From positions 1 to 41,977 of the forward strand of contig NZ_QJRI01000154.1 in the NCBI RefSeq assembly GCF_003254565.1: a stretch of DNA of 41,977 bases, given 5' to 3'. The stretch is from Flavobacterium nitrogenifigens. Lineage in GTDB: Bacteria; Bacteroidota; Bacteroidia; Flavobacteriales; Flavobacteriaceae. Of this stretch, positions 7,618-14,434 are shown piece after piece (the first letter of the stretch is position 1; the number at the start of each line of letters is the position of its first letter). Position numbers and translations under genes: made by a program. The notes beneath the pieces were generated by a model that was given only the letters and a program-made list of their open reading frames with translations, was not told the DNA's origin and did not search any database.

Positions 7618-8004
7618 ATGACAAAATTTACCAAAGCTGGTTTAGTTGCTGCCTTTTTTTTAGCGACTGTGTTTACCTACGCCATTGATGGAAAAGGTGA
7701 TTACATTTTAAATATCAAAACAGGAAACGGAAAAGTAGTTAGCTTTACTTTAGACACTGTAGAAAATGCATCTTTCTCAATCTACGACGAGAATCACAAC
7801 TTACTTTATGCGGGAGAATCTGCAGCAGACAAATTAGAAGTTTCAAAAACAATTAGTTTAGAAAGTTTTCCTGCTGGAACTTATGTTCTTGAAGTGAAAG
7901 CAAACGACAAAGTTGCAAAACACGAAATTAAAGTCGCTGCGAAAAAAGTTAAGACTGTAAAGTTAGACCAATCTGTAAACCAGAGTCCATCTTTCCGTCG
8001 TTAA
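7618..8004 (+). CDS. small secreted beta-rich protein, divergent paralog 4
   Basis: The 128-residue product shares the signal peptide ending FTYA followed by IDG, the middle motif FSIYDENHNLLYAGES and the second half ISLESFPAGTYVLEVKA with paralogs 1-3, but is clearly more divergent. The C-terminus is lysine-rich (VAAKKVKTVK) and ends in SFRR, a basic end as in paralogs 2 and 3. It probably represents an older duplication that kept the fold but lost, or never had, the shared upstream element. Function unknown. Confidence 0.8.
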   Translation: MTKFTKAGLVAAFFLATVFTYAIDGKGDYILNIKTGNGKVVSFTLDTVENASFSIYDENHNLLYAGESAADKLEVSKTISLESFPAGTYVLEVKANDKVAKHEIKVAAKKVKTVKLDQSVNQSPSFRR

Positions 8005-8025
8005 TTTTTTGCCCTAAAAATTAGA

Positions 8026-8058
8026 AAAGCAGCTCGTACCAGGAGCTGCTTTTTTTGT
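8026..8058. terminator. terminator between convergent genes
   Basis: AGCAGCTC pairs with GAGCTGCT across GTACCAG, followed by TTTTTTT on the plus strand and preceded by A's, so it may serve both paralog 4 and the convergent gene ending at 8066. Confidence 0.85.
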
Positions 8059-8065
8059 TTTCATT

Positions 8066-8896
8066 CTATTTCTCAATTCTTTTCTCGATAAAATCTTTCG
8101 AGTTCAAAGAAGTTACTACTTTTTTTCCTGTTTTAGATTCCAATTCGTTTAGAGCAACTTTAGCAACATTCCCTCCTTGTTTTGCTACTTCCCTACTTTC
8201 ATCAAAATTTTCAGGTTTTGTCGCATTTGAAATATCTTTAGTAGACGCTTCTGCAAGCATATTCAAAATTAATTCAGTATTAGACATATTATCTCGCAAA
8301 TTTTCCTTTTTCAGTCCTTTTAGTATTTTATATTCTTTTGTTGTTTTTCCAGACCAGGTTTTTGAAATAATATCTGTTAAAATGGCAAACTCCATTCCTT
8401 CCTTAACACCTCTGTTTTTCCATTCTCTAGTTAATTCATTTCGAATTTCGATACTTTTTAATCTCTGATTAATCCAACTTTCTGAATAACCTAGCTGCAT
8501 ATATTGTTCTAAAGCTCGATCTATCGTTATTTCAGGATCTTGCATTTCATCTAAACGTTCAGATGCAATTTGTGCAAGCCATAATTTAAAGGGTTCTGCT
8601 TTTGGAGAAGGAATAGATTGTATTAATCTAAATAATTGTTCCGTATCTGCGACATCTGTTTTATAATATTTACCATCGGTGGCTTGCATTTTCAGTTGAC
8701 TACAATTTGTAGTCAACTCACTGCCTTCTTTCTTTAGGCGAAGTTTTAGTACACTCCAATACTTTCTTGCATTAAGACTATCAGTTAATACTTGTATAAC
8801 ATCAATAATAGAAAAATACCATTTTTCTTGTTCTTCGTCCCAAACTGTCCTTACCTTCTTCTTTTCAAATATTTGAATAACTCCTTCTTCTTTCAT
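8066..8896 (-). CDS. BRO-N/DinD-like antirepressor-type protein
   Basis: The 276-residue product begins with a BRO-N-like domain (IQIFEKKKVRTVWDEEQEKW, SIIDVIQVLTDS, ARKYWSVLK) found in phage antirepressors and baculovirus BRO proteins. The rest resembles the C-terminal part of E. coli DinD (DNA-damage-inducible protein D, about 274 residues): EPFKLWLAQIASERLDEMQD, AIEQYMQLGYSESWINQRL-like helices and LTREWKNRGVKEG. DinD inhibits RecA-mediated strand exchange in E. coli, so a DNA-damage role is possible. No phage genes flank it, so it looks like a stand-alone chromosomal or stray mobile gene. No LexA-type box was recognised. Confidence 0.8.
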   Translation of the reverse strand: MKEEGVIQIFEKKKVRTVWDEEQEKWYFSIIDVIQVLTDSLNARKYWSVLKLRLKKEGSELTTNCSQLKMQATDGKYYKTDVADTEQLFRLIQSIPSPKAEPFKLWLAQIASERLDEMQDPEITIDRALEQYMQLGYSESWINQRLKSIEIRNELTREWKNRGVKEGMEFAILTDIISKTWSGKTTKEYKILKGLKKENLRDNMSNTELILNMLAEASTKDISNATKPENFDESREVAKQGGNVAKVALNELESKTGKKVVTSLNSKDFIEKRIEK

Positions 8897-9021
8897 TTTT
8901 CTTTATATTATTCTATTTTACAAAAATAAGAAAAAACCTTCATTTTTTTTCAATAATAACTTTTAAATGATAATTCTCAGCAACAAATTTAAGCAGTAAG
9001 CAACTCAAATAAATTATCTCC

Positions 9022-9471
9022 TTATTTATATTTTCCTTTCAAATCCGAACCCATTTTTACCAGCTTCCAAAAAAGCGTGGTCTCTGATGAAATCATTATT
9101 ATTTTCGATTCTTTATATACAGAAGAATGCATAAAAGCATAAATATAATCTAAGAAATCTATCAGGTTGAAACTCTGTCGATATTCCGGACGCACCTCTT
9201 CACTGTTGGCAAAACAAACATTTCCAGATTCTTTTTCTTCTAAGAAGAGCAACCCTAAATGATCTGCAAAGATTTTTATAACATCATTATTTACAATTAT
9301 TATTTCCGAAGCTGGCGTTTGAAATAAAACATCAAAAGAAAAAGATGGCTCAGTATTGATTTCTTTTATTTGTTGAATGCAAAATTCCAAATCTGAATCA
9401 TTTGGATATGCAGTTTTGCTTTTCTCATTGTGCAAGGCCTCTATTCTATTCAGATATTCCTGTATTGTCAT
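9022..9471 (-). CDS. hypothetical protein with type ISP-like C-terminal motif
   Basis: The 149-residue cytoplasmic product is not recognised as a whole. Residues around 95-120 read VRPEYRQSFNLIDFLDYIYA and FMHSSVYKES, which resembles the segment (LDYIYAVLHSPxYRE) near the end of the target-recognition/helical part of type ISP and related fused restriction-modification enzymes. There is no methyltransferase or nuclease motif, and the protein is far too short for such an enzyme. It could be a detached relative of that domain; this is an inference from a short motif. It lies 125 bases downstream of nothing obvious and upstream of the BRO-like gene on the same strand. Confidence 0.65.
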   Translation of the reverse strand: MTIQEYLNRIEALHNEKSKTAYPNDSDLEFCIQQIKEINTEPSFSFDVLFQTPASEIIIVNNDVIKIFADHLGLLFLEEKESGNVCFANSEEVRPEYRQSFNLIDFLDYIYAFMHSSVYKESKIIMISSETTLFWKLVKMGSDLKGKYK

Positions 9472-9783
9472 TTTGATATTCTTTACTTATATAAAGTTAT
9501 TATATAATAATGAAGCTGTAAATCATTTTCTGCCAATTTCTGCAAAACATTTAAAATCAATTGCTTTTAAAAATGTAATATAACAGGTTTTATTTACAAA
9601 ACATCGTCTAAACTTACTTCATATTATTGATTTACATATATTTGTACACTAAAATTGCATTAAGCATACAATAAAAATAAATAAGTGAAGTTTATAATTG
9701 TTTTTAACTGCTTTTTGCAGTTTTAAGATTTTCAAAAACAATTAATGAATACGATTAAATACCACAACCAAAACTAAAAACCT
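9472..9783. other. intergenic region with promoter of the TPR gene
   Basis: TATATTTG at 9637-9644 matches the -7 consensus and would give a leader of roughly 130 bases for the gene at 9784. The leader contains a small perfect hairpin AACTGC-TTTTT-GCAGTT at 9706-9722. No reading frame here looks real. Confidence 0.5.
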
Positions 9784-10170
9784 ATGCAGAGAGAACTAGC
9801 TATTTTAGTACTGTTAATCGTATTTTCATTTCGTGCAGCTGCGCAAAATGAAACCTATTATAGAACCGATAAAGTCGGCGAAAAATACGCTTATGTCGAC
9901 GTTATAAAAACCTACGAGAAGGTTGCTGCAAAGGGGTACAGATCTGTAGACTTGTTTCAAAAACTTGGAAATTCATCGTATTCAAACTGCGAACTCGAAA
10001 AAGCGGCCGAATGGTACTCCAAACTATTTTCCCTTACCACAGATTTAGAACCTGTATATTATTACCGCTACGCAGAATCGTTACGTTTTATTTGTGAAAA
10101 TGCAAAAGCCGATGCTTTAATAGAAAAACTAAAACGTAAACCGAAAACAACGATAAAAAAGAAAGTTTAA
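9784..10170 (+). CDS. secreted TPR protein resembling the N-terminus of PorE-like OmpA proteins
   Basis: The 128-residue product has a signal peptide (LLIVFSFRAAAQ) and then a tetratricopeptide-like region: YAYVDVIKTYEKVAAKGYRS, LFQKLGNSSYSNCELEKAAE, WYSKLFSLTTDLEPVYYYRY. This matches the usual beginning of the large PorE-type T9SS accessory lipoproteins/OmpA proteins (TPR, then beta-propeller/CRD, then OmpA), but here the protein stops after the TPR region with a basic tail (KRKPKTTIKKKV). It is either a stand-alone TPR partner or a truncated derivative. The two cysteines in the mature part (NCELE, FICEN) are in similar positions of consecutive helices. Confidence 0.75.
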   Translation: MQRELAILVLLIVFSFRAAAQNETYYRTDKVGEKYAYVDVIKTYEKVAAKGYRSVDLFQKLGNSSYSNCELEKAAEWYSKLFSLTTDLEPVYYYRYAESLRFICENAKADALIEKLKRKPKTTIKKKV

Positions 10171-10188
10171 TTTCTTGAAACAGATATA

Positions 10189-10218
10189 AAAAAACCTCTC
10201 ATTTTTGAGTGGTTTTTT
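10189..10218. terminator. bidirectional terminator between convergent genes
   Basis: AAAAAACCTCTCA pairs with TGAGTGGTTTTTT with one mismatch, T-runs on both strands. Same AAACCTCTCA family as the terminators at 11919 and 14384. Confidence 0.8.
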
Positions 10219-10289
10219 ATTTACAGGATAACTTAAAAATTTTATTGTTCTCATTCCATAAGTGTCTCGCACATTACTTTATGCTCCCG

Positions 10290-11858
10290 TTAGTTTTTGA
10301 TTATTTTCTTCGAAATCAAAGCTCCATTCACTTTTGCTTTCAATAGATATGAACCTTGATTCAATTTAGAAATATCAATTTTATTATTTAAATCCAATGA
10401 TGGAGTACTTACCAATCTTCCGTTCAAATCAAAAATTTGCAAACCTTCAATCTGAGTATCATTTTCGGCCTTTATACTTATAAAATCTCTTGAAGGATTT
10501 GGATAGAAAACTAAAGACAATTTATTCTCTACTACTGGAACACTTAAGTTATTAGCATACTTCCAGAACATCTTATCTTTAGAATAATAGAGATAATCAT
10601 TGAAAGAAACAAATCTTACCACATTTTCCAATGCACTAATTTGCTGAAGCGAATTTGAACTTAAATTTAAAATAAACCCTTTTGTAAAATTATCTTCGAC
10701 TACTGATGCTATATAATATTCGTTATCATTAATTTTCAAAAGTGTAGAGGCGTCTATCATGTCTATAAAAATAAAAGGCTTTTCTATACCGTTTGATATT
10801 TCTCCAAAATTTTTCACTGTATTGTCTAAAAGATTTAATGACACTAAAGACGCCCCTCCTGTTTCATTTGCGCTTGAAAAAAGCAAAGAATTATCTGTTT
10901 TAGTAAAATTTGAGGGAGAAAAATAGTGATTACTTGTTTTGCTGTATATTTCGGCTACATTGCTATTAACTGAATCAAATTTCCATATCGACAATTTGTT
11001 CAAATCGGCAGAAAAAAACATAAAATACAAATTATTGTTTGCCTCGATAACACTACTATGATGCACCAAATACTGTTGGGCTATCCAAACGTCACCTATC
11101 ACTTTTGTGTTTTCAAGGGTTCCATCAGTTTCATGCAAATAATTTCTACTAACAAAATACAATTTATTATTATGTTCTATATATTGTGTTAATCCAGATG
11201 TGCCACTAGGATAAGATCCATTTCCATCTATTTCGCCTGTTATTGGAAAAGTACCTTCTGAAGTTCCATTACTCCTCCAAACTCTGGAATCATTTGTTCC
11301 ATAAGGCTGAAATGTAAATATAAAGGTGTTATTGCATTTGCCTTGAAAAGATGGTGTATTCCAAATTGGCATATTATCTTTAATCAATACTGATACTCCT
11401 GTTGTTGCATCTGTTTTCCAAACCTGCAATTTATATTCTTCCTGAATTAAAAAATAAATTGAATTTCCAACAGCTGTAAGACTCGAAGTTCTTCCATCAA
11501 TAAAATTTGTAACTTTTACAGTTCCAGCTTCTGTTCCATCTGTTTTCCATATCTCTCCAGAAGAACTTTCATCTTTTGCAATAAAATAAAAAATATTATT
11601 GATTGCTGTACCTGTTTCTAGTCCTGTAACAGAAGATTCTAAACCTGGGTATATATCTTTTATTAATTTTGTGCCAGAAGTAGTCCCATCACTTTCCCAT
11701 ATTTCGCGTCCAGTATCAGCTTCACTTGCTTCGAATATCAGCTTTCCATTAAATTGCCTAAATCCCCATGTATGGCTCGTGAAATCATATATTTTCTGTT
11801 GAGCACTGGTTTCGATAAAAATACACAGTATAAAAAATAAAAGTAGTTTTCTATTCAT
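10290..11858 (-). CDS. T9SS cargo protein with ELWxxDGTxxGT repeats and type A sorting domain
   Basis: The 522-residue product has a signal peptide (LLLFFILCIFIETSAQ), several ELWxxDGTxxGT-type repeats (EIWESDGTTSGT, EIWKTDGTEAGT, RVWRSNGTSEGT) that build a beta-propeller-like body, and a C-terminal Por secretion tail of about 75 residues (FYPNPSRDF, LQIFDLNGRLV, GSYLLKAKVNGALISKKIIK). The tail is the type A signal for T9SS export and cell-surface attachment or release. No enzymatic motif is visible. The gene stands alone between two terminators. Confidence 0.9.
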   Translation of the reverse strand: MNRKLLLFFILCIFIETSAQQKIYDFTSHTWGFRQFNGKLIFEASEADTGREIWESDGTTSGTKLIKDIYPGLESSVTGLETGTAINNIFYFIAKDESSSGEIWKTDGTEAGTVKVTNFIDGRTSSLTAVGNSIYFLIQEEYKLQVWKTDATTGVSVLIKDNMPIWNTPSFQGKCNNTFIFTFQPYGTNDSRVWRSNGTSEGTFPITGEIDGNGSYPSGTSGLTQYIEHNNKLYFVSRNYLHETDGTLENTKVIGDVWIAQQYLVHHSSVIEANNNLYFMFFSADLNKLSIWKFDSVNSNVAEIYSKTSNHYFSPSNFTKTDNSLLFSSANETGGASLVSLNLLDNTVKNFGEISNGIEKPFIFIDMIDASTLLKINDNEYYIASVVEDNFTKGFILNLSSNSLQQISALENVVRFVSFNDYLYYSKDKMFWKYANNLSVPVVENKLSLVFYPNPSRDFISIKAENDTQIEGLQIFDLNGRLVSTPSLDLNNKIDISKLNQGSYLLKAKVNGALISKKIIKN

Positions 11859-11918
11859 TGGGGTCTATTTAGTAAGTTTCTTATTAAATGTAAATATATA
11901 AGTAAAAATCTATAAACA

Positions 11919-11949
11919 AAAAAACCTCTCATTTCTGAGAGGTTTTTTA
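11919..11949. terminator. terminator of the 11972-13214 operon
   Basis: AAAAAACCTCTCA pairs with TGAGAGGTTTTTT (loop TTTC), T-runs on both strands. On the minus strand it follows the stop of the gene at 11972. Confidence 0.85.
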
Positions 11950-11971
11950 TTTTAAAGAAATAACTTTCTAT

Positions 11972-12592
11972 TTAAATATTGAATTGAAATTCATTTCCCT
12001 CCGGAGGATAACCCGCGTTCCATTCAAGGGAAACAATATTAGATGCATATTCTTCCATATTATCAAAACAATGCAATAAAATTGCCGAACCGCCATCTTG
12101 TTTTATAATTCCTTCTATTGCTTTAAAGGAATACTCATACCCTTCATCATCCAATGCTCCAAGATCAAATACTATATCTTTCGTCTTTGAAAGCGCCGCA
12201 TATAAGGTCAACAGCTTTTTAGGCGTACCTGGTATTTTCTCCAATCTTGTTTCAGGCGTTATCCATTTCCATTTATCTTCAAATATTTTTTGATACAATG
12301 GACTCTTACGATTTGCACTTTTCTGAAGGTATCTTTTTACTGTTGTTAAAGGAAAAAAAGTATCCCTGAAGTAAGATCTTTTCAAATCCTCAGCAAAGGT
12401 CATTTTTCTATACAAGGTCACATTTTCATGCTTGATTTTACCACAAAAAATATTTCTGAGAAAAATCTCAGTATCATATAAATGTTTTCCATTGTACAAA
12501 TACAAAACAATTATTTCACCTTCATACAAAGTAAAAGGTGGTATATAATAAGTATCTGTTTTAATGCCTTTATTTTCTAGTACTACTTTCAT
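11972..12592 (-). CDS. degenerate ABC-ATPase-like protein lacking Walker A
   Basis: The 206-residue product is not recognised as a named family, but its order of elements follows an ABC ATPase. Near the start, FTLYEGEIIVLYLYNGK and then FLRNIFCGKI occupy the place of 'l..GE.v.l.GpNGaGKST...l.G', with the P-loop lysine/serine replaced (NGKHLYD). Around residue 130, IPGTPKKLLTLYAALSKTKD takes the place of the LSGGQ signature and first helix, followed by IVFDLGALDDEGYE in place of Walker B and D-loop, and GGSAILLHCFD in place of the switch strand. It should not hydrolyse ATP. The upstream CDP-alcohol phosphatidyltransferase gene ends 22 bases before its ATG, so the two form an operon. Fold assignment is an inference. 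Confidence 0.75.
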   Translation of the reverse strand: MKVVLENKGIKTDTYYIPPFTLYEGEIIVLYLYNGKHLYDTEIFLRNIFCGKIKHENVTLYRKMTFAEDLKRSYFRDTFFPLTTVKRYLQKSANRKSPLYQKIFEDKWKWITPETRLEKIPGTPKKLLTLYAALSKTKDIVFDLGALDDEGYEYSFKAIEGIIKQDGGSAILLHCFDNMEEYASNIVSLEWNAGYPPEGNEFQFNI

Positions 12593-12614
12593 TTAAATTA
12601 GTTAATTCAATTTC

Positions 12615-13214
12615 TTAACTATTCAATAATTTACTCTTTTTAAACGCAATACCTTTTCTAATTAAATAAGCATGATAAGAACTTGGAATATCATGCTGCC
12701 AATTCGGCAATATTAAAATGATCAGTATTACATCCAAATGAGATATTAATCCCATAATTATTGCTAATGCAAATGGAAATCCTGTATGTCCAAATCCTAA
12801 AATTGACGTAAAAGCAGCAAGTAGCGTTAAGCCCCAAAGTTTAGAAAGAAAAGCATGCGTACAGGTTTCTTTCCCAAATTTAACGAAACTGGTTATGTAG
12901 CATAAAATTTCCATACCAAAAAGCAAACCTATATAATAGATGTTTGCATTGATAAGTTGAGGAAATATAAACCACGAACTAACTCCTATTGAAACCCAAA
13001 ACAGCATATCGACCTGGCTATCCAATCGTCGTAATTTTTCTGTTGAAATATTTTGTTTTCGGGCAATTATTCCATCAAAAATATCACTAAACAAACCGAT
13101 ATACATAAGAATCAAAATTGCTAAAGCACCGTTTTCTCCAAATTTCCAGCCTAGAAATAAAATTACCGGCGCCATTAAAAGTCTTAAAAGAATAAGTAAC
13201 TGCGGAATATTCAT
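12615..13214 (-). CDS. CDP-alcohol phosphatidyltransferase family membrane protein
   Basis: The 199-residue product has about five hydrophobic segments and, at the end of the second, the CDP-alcohol phosphatidyltransferase motif: SDIFDGIIARKQNISTEKL then RRLDSQVDM. This fits D-x2-D-G-x2-A-R-x8-G-x3-D-x3-D, except that the conserved Gly is Leu. The four aspartates that bind metal and act in catalysis are present. The family transfers a phosphatidyl group from CDP-diacylglycerol to an alcohol (glycerol-phosphate, inositol, serine); the acceptor here cannot be told. The length fits PgsA-like enzymes. It is first gene of an operon with the ABC-like gene. Confidence 0.85.
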   Translation of the reverse strand: MNIPQLLILLRLLMAPVILFLGWKFGENGALAILILMYIGLFSDIFDGIIARKQNISTEKLRRLDSQVDMLFWVSIGVSSWFIFPQLINANIYYIGLLFGMEILCYITSFVKFGKETCTHAFLSKLWGLTLLAAFTSILGFGHTGFPFALAIIMGLISHLDVILIILILPNWQHDIPSSYHAYLIRKGIAFKKSKLLNS

Positions 13215-13410
13215 CTTTTTTTTATATAAATAAATTCGCTCAAATATATTACTTTTAAAATATGTTTAGACAACTAAAGCTTTTAGAAATGAGGCTTTTT
13301 GTTATTTAAAATAAGATCCCCACAATCTTGTCATTTATGACAAACTGGATAAAATAAACTTTATGTTCACAAGCAAGACATTCACAATAGCGAAGCAAAT
13401 TTATTTTCAA

Positions 13411-13418
13411 TATATTTG
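13411..13418 (+). promoter_or_regulatory. -7 box TATATTTG directly before the GNAT start codon
   Basis: TATATTTG matches TAnnTTTG exactly and ends four bases before the ATG at 13423, so the mRNA may start at or next to the start codon and be leaderless. No -33 TTG is seen at the usual distance. Confidence 0.5.
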
Positions 13419-13422
13419 AGAT

Positions 13423-13917
13423 ATGAATGACAACACAAAAGATATATCGATCAGGCAAGCTGTAAATACAGATTTACCTAAACTTGCCGAATTTCTTCAA
13501 TTTTTAGTAAATGCAGAAAGACCCTTTGACATAACATTAAAAGAAGGAGAGATTTTTTATTATAGTATAGAGGAATTTATTTCTGACCCCAAGTCAGAAC
13601 TTTTGGTTATAGACTTTAGCAATCAAATTATTGGTTGTGGATATGCACAAATCAGACAAGCTAAACCTTATCAAAAACATGAATTTTTCGGGTATCTTGG
13701 TTTTATGTTTGTAGATCCAGAATTTAGAGGACGTGGCCTTAATAATCTATTAATCGATCATCTTAAGAAATGGGTTTTATCTCAGGGAATAACCGAAGTT
13801 AGATTAGATGTATATCATGATAATGAAGCCGCTGTCAACGCTTATAAAAAGGCAGGATTTGAACCAATACTCACAACGATGCGTTGCGATATAAGCCAAA
13901 TGGGTGAGAATATTTAA
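13423..13917 (+). CDS. GNAT-family N-acetyltransferase
   Basis: The 164-residue product starts with the usual first strand ISIRQAVNTDLPKL and contains the acetyl-CoA binding motif A: LGFMFVDPEFRGRGLNNLLI (R-G-R-G-L). Then follow VRLDVYHDNEAAVNAYKKAG and F, the GNAT motif B with N-x-A-x-x-x-Y-x-K-x-G-F. It should transfer an acetyl group from acetyl-CoA to an amine of a small molecule or protein; the substrate is not evident. The start is supported by strand beta-1 beginning nine residues in. Transcribed alone. Confidence 0.9.
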   Translation: MNDNTKDISIRQAVNTDLPKLAEFLQFLVNAERPFDITLKEGEIFYYSIEEFISDPKSELLVIDFSNQIIGCGYAQIRQAKPYQKHEFFGYLGFMFVDPEFRGRGLNNLLIDHLKKWVLSQGITEVRLDVYHDNEAAVNAYKKAGFEPILTTMRCDISQMGENI

Positions 13918-14006
13918 CTGCAACATTTAGACACAATATTTGTCATTTCTGACGTAAGGAGAAAATAATACCATTTTCTTATTTGCTATTCCAAAACGAT
14001 ATAAAC

Positions 14007-14085
14007 ATAGCCCGTGGTTTCAACCACGGGAACGTAATATTTGTCTTGCTTGCATTGTGTACCCGTGGTTGAAACCACGGGCTAT
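14007..14085. repeat. REP-like composite palindrome (two inverted hairpins)
   Basis: Left arm 14007-14030 holds CCCGTGGTTTCAACCACGGG, itself a hairpin. Right arm 14062-14085 is its exact 24-base reverse complement, CCCGTGGTTGAAACCACGGG plus CTAT, 31 bases away. This BIME-like pairing of two REP hairpins is typical of elements spread by IS200/RAYT-type transposases. A related single hairpin lies at 38431-38451. Confidence 0.8.
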
Positions 14086-14175
14086 ATTTGATAATAGGAT
14101 TATTCTATGAAATTTATTAAATGACTCAGATTCTTAAAAACCTGCATAAAAGCTTGAAAGGTTAACAGCTATAAA

Positions 14176-14367
14176 ATAGGGCAACGCCCTATCAACCCTA
14201 TCAGAATGTCCTATCACATAACACTCAATGTAACTCTAAGCCCTGAAAGGGCGATAGATATTCTCATTATCTAATAGCTTGCGCCCCTTCAGCGCTTTCT
14301 TATTGGATGTTATTACAGACATTGGGCTTTGCCCAATGCTGGATGATTATAGGCCTTTGGCCTTATT
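14176..14367. repeat. cluster of short GC-rich palindromes
   Basis: In order: TAGGGCAACGCCCTA, GCCCTGAAAGGGC, CATTGGGCTTTGCCCAATG and AAGGCCAAAGGCC read on the minus strand (ATAGGCCTTTGGCCTTAT region). Each is a hairpin with a 3-5 base loop, of a type often repeated between genes of Bacteroidota. No coding potential. Confidence 0.65.
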
Positions 14368-14383
14368 AAAGGTTCATTCAAAT

Positions 14384-14412
14384 AAAAAACCTCTCATTTC
14401 TGAGAGGTTTTT
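14384..14412. terminator. terminator of icmF
   Basis: AAAAACCTCTCA pairs with TGAGAGGTTTTT across TTTC; on the minus strand it follows the icmF stop codon by about 22 bases. Third member of the AAACCTCTCA terminator family. Confidence 0.85.
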
Positions 14413-14434
14413 CCATATAATTAAAAATCAAAAA

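Larger units (their letters stand above)
13918..14434. other. intergenic cluster of palindromic repeats
   Basis: These 517 bases hold no gene. They contain a composite palindrome at 14007-14085, a run of four short palindromes at 14176-14367, and the icmF terminator at 14384-14412. Confidence 0.7.

Noticed and set aside
8055..8468. 137-codon plus-strand frame
   Set aside because: Antisense shadow of the BRO/DinD-like gene, which has clear domain motifs.
8066..8896. Prophage remnant around the BRO-N gene
   Set aside because: No integrase, capsid, terminase or other phage genes nearby; flanking genes are ordinary chromosomal ones.
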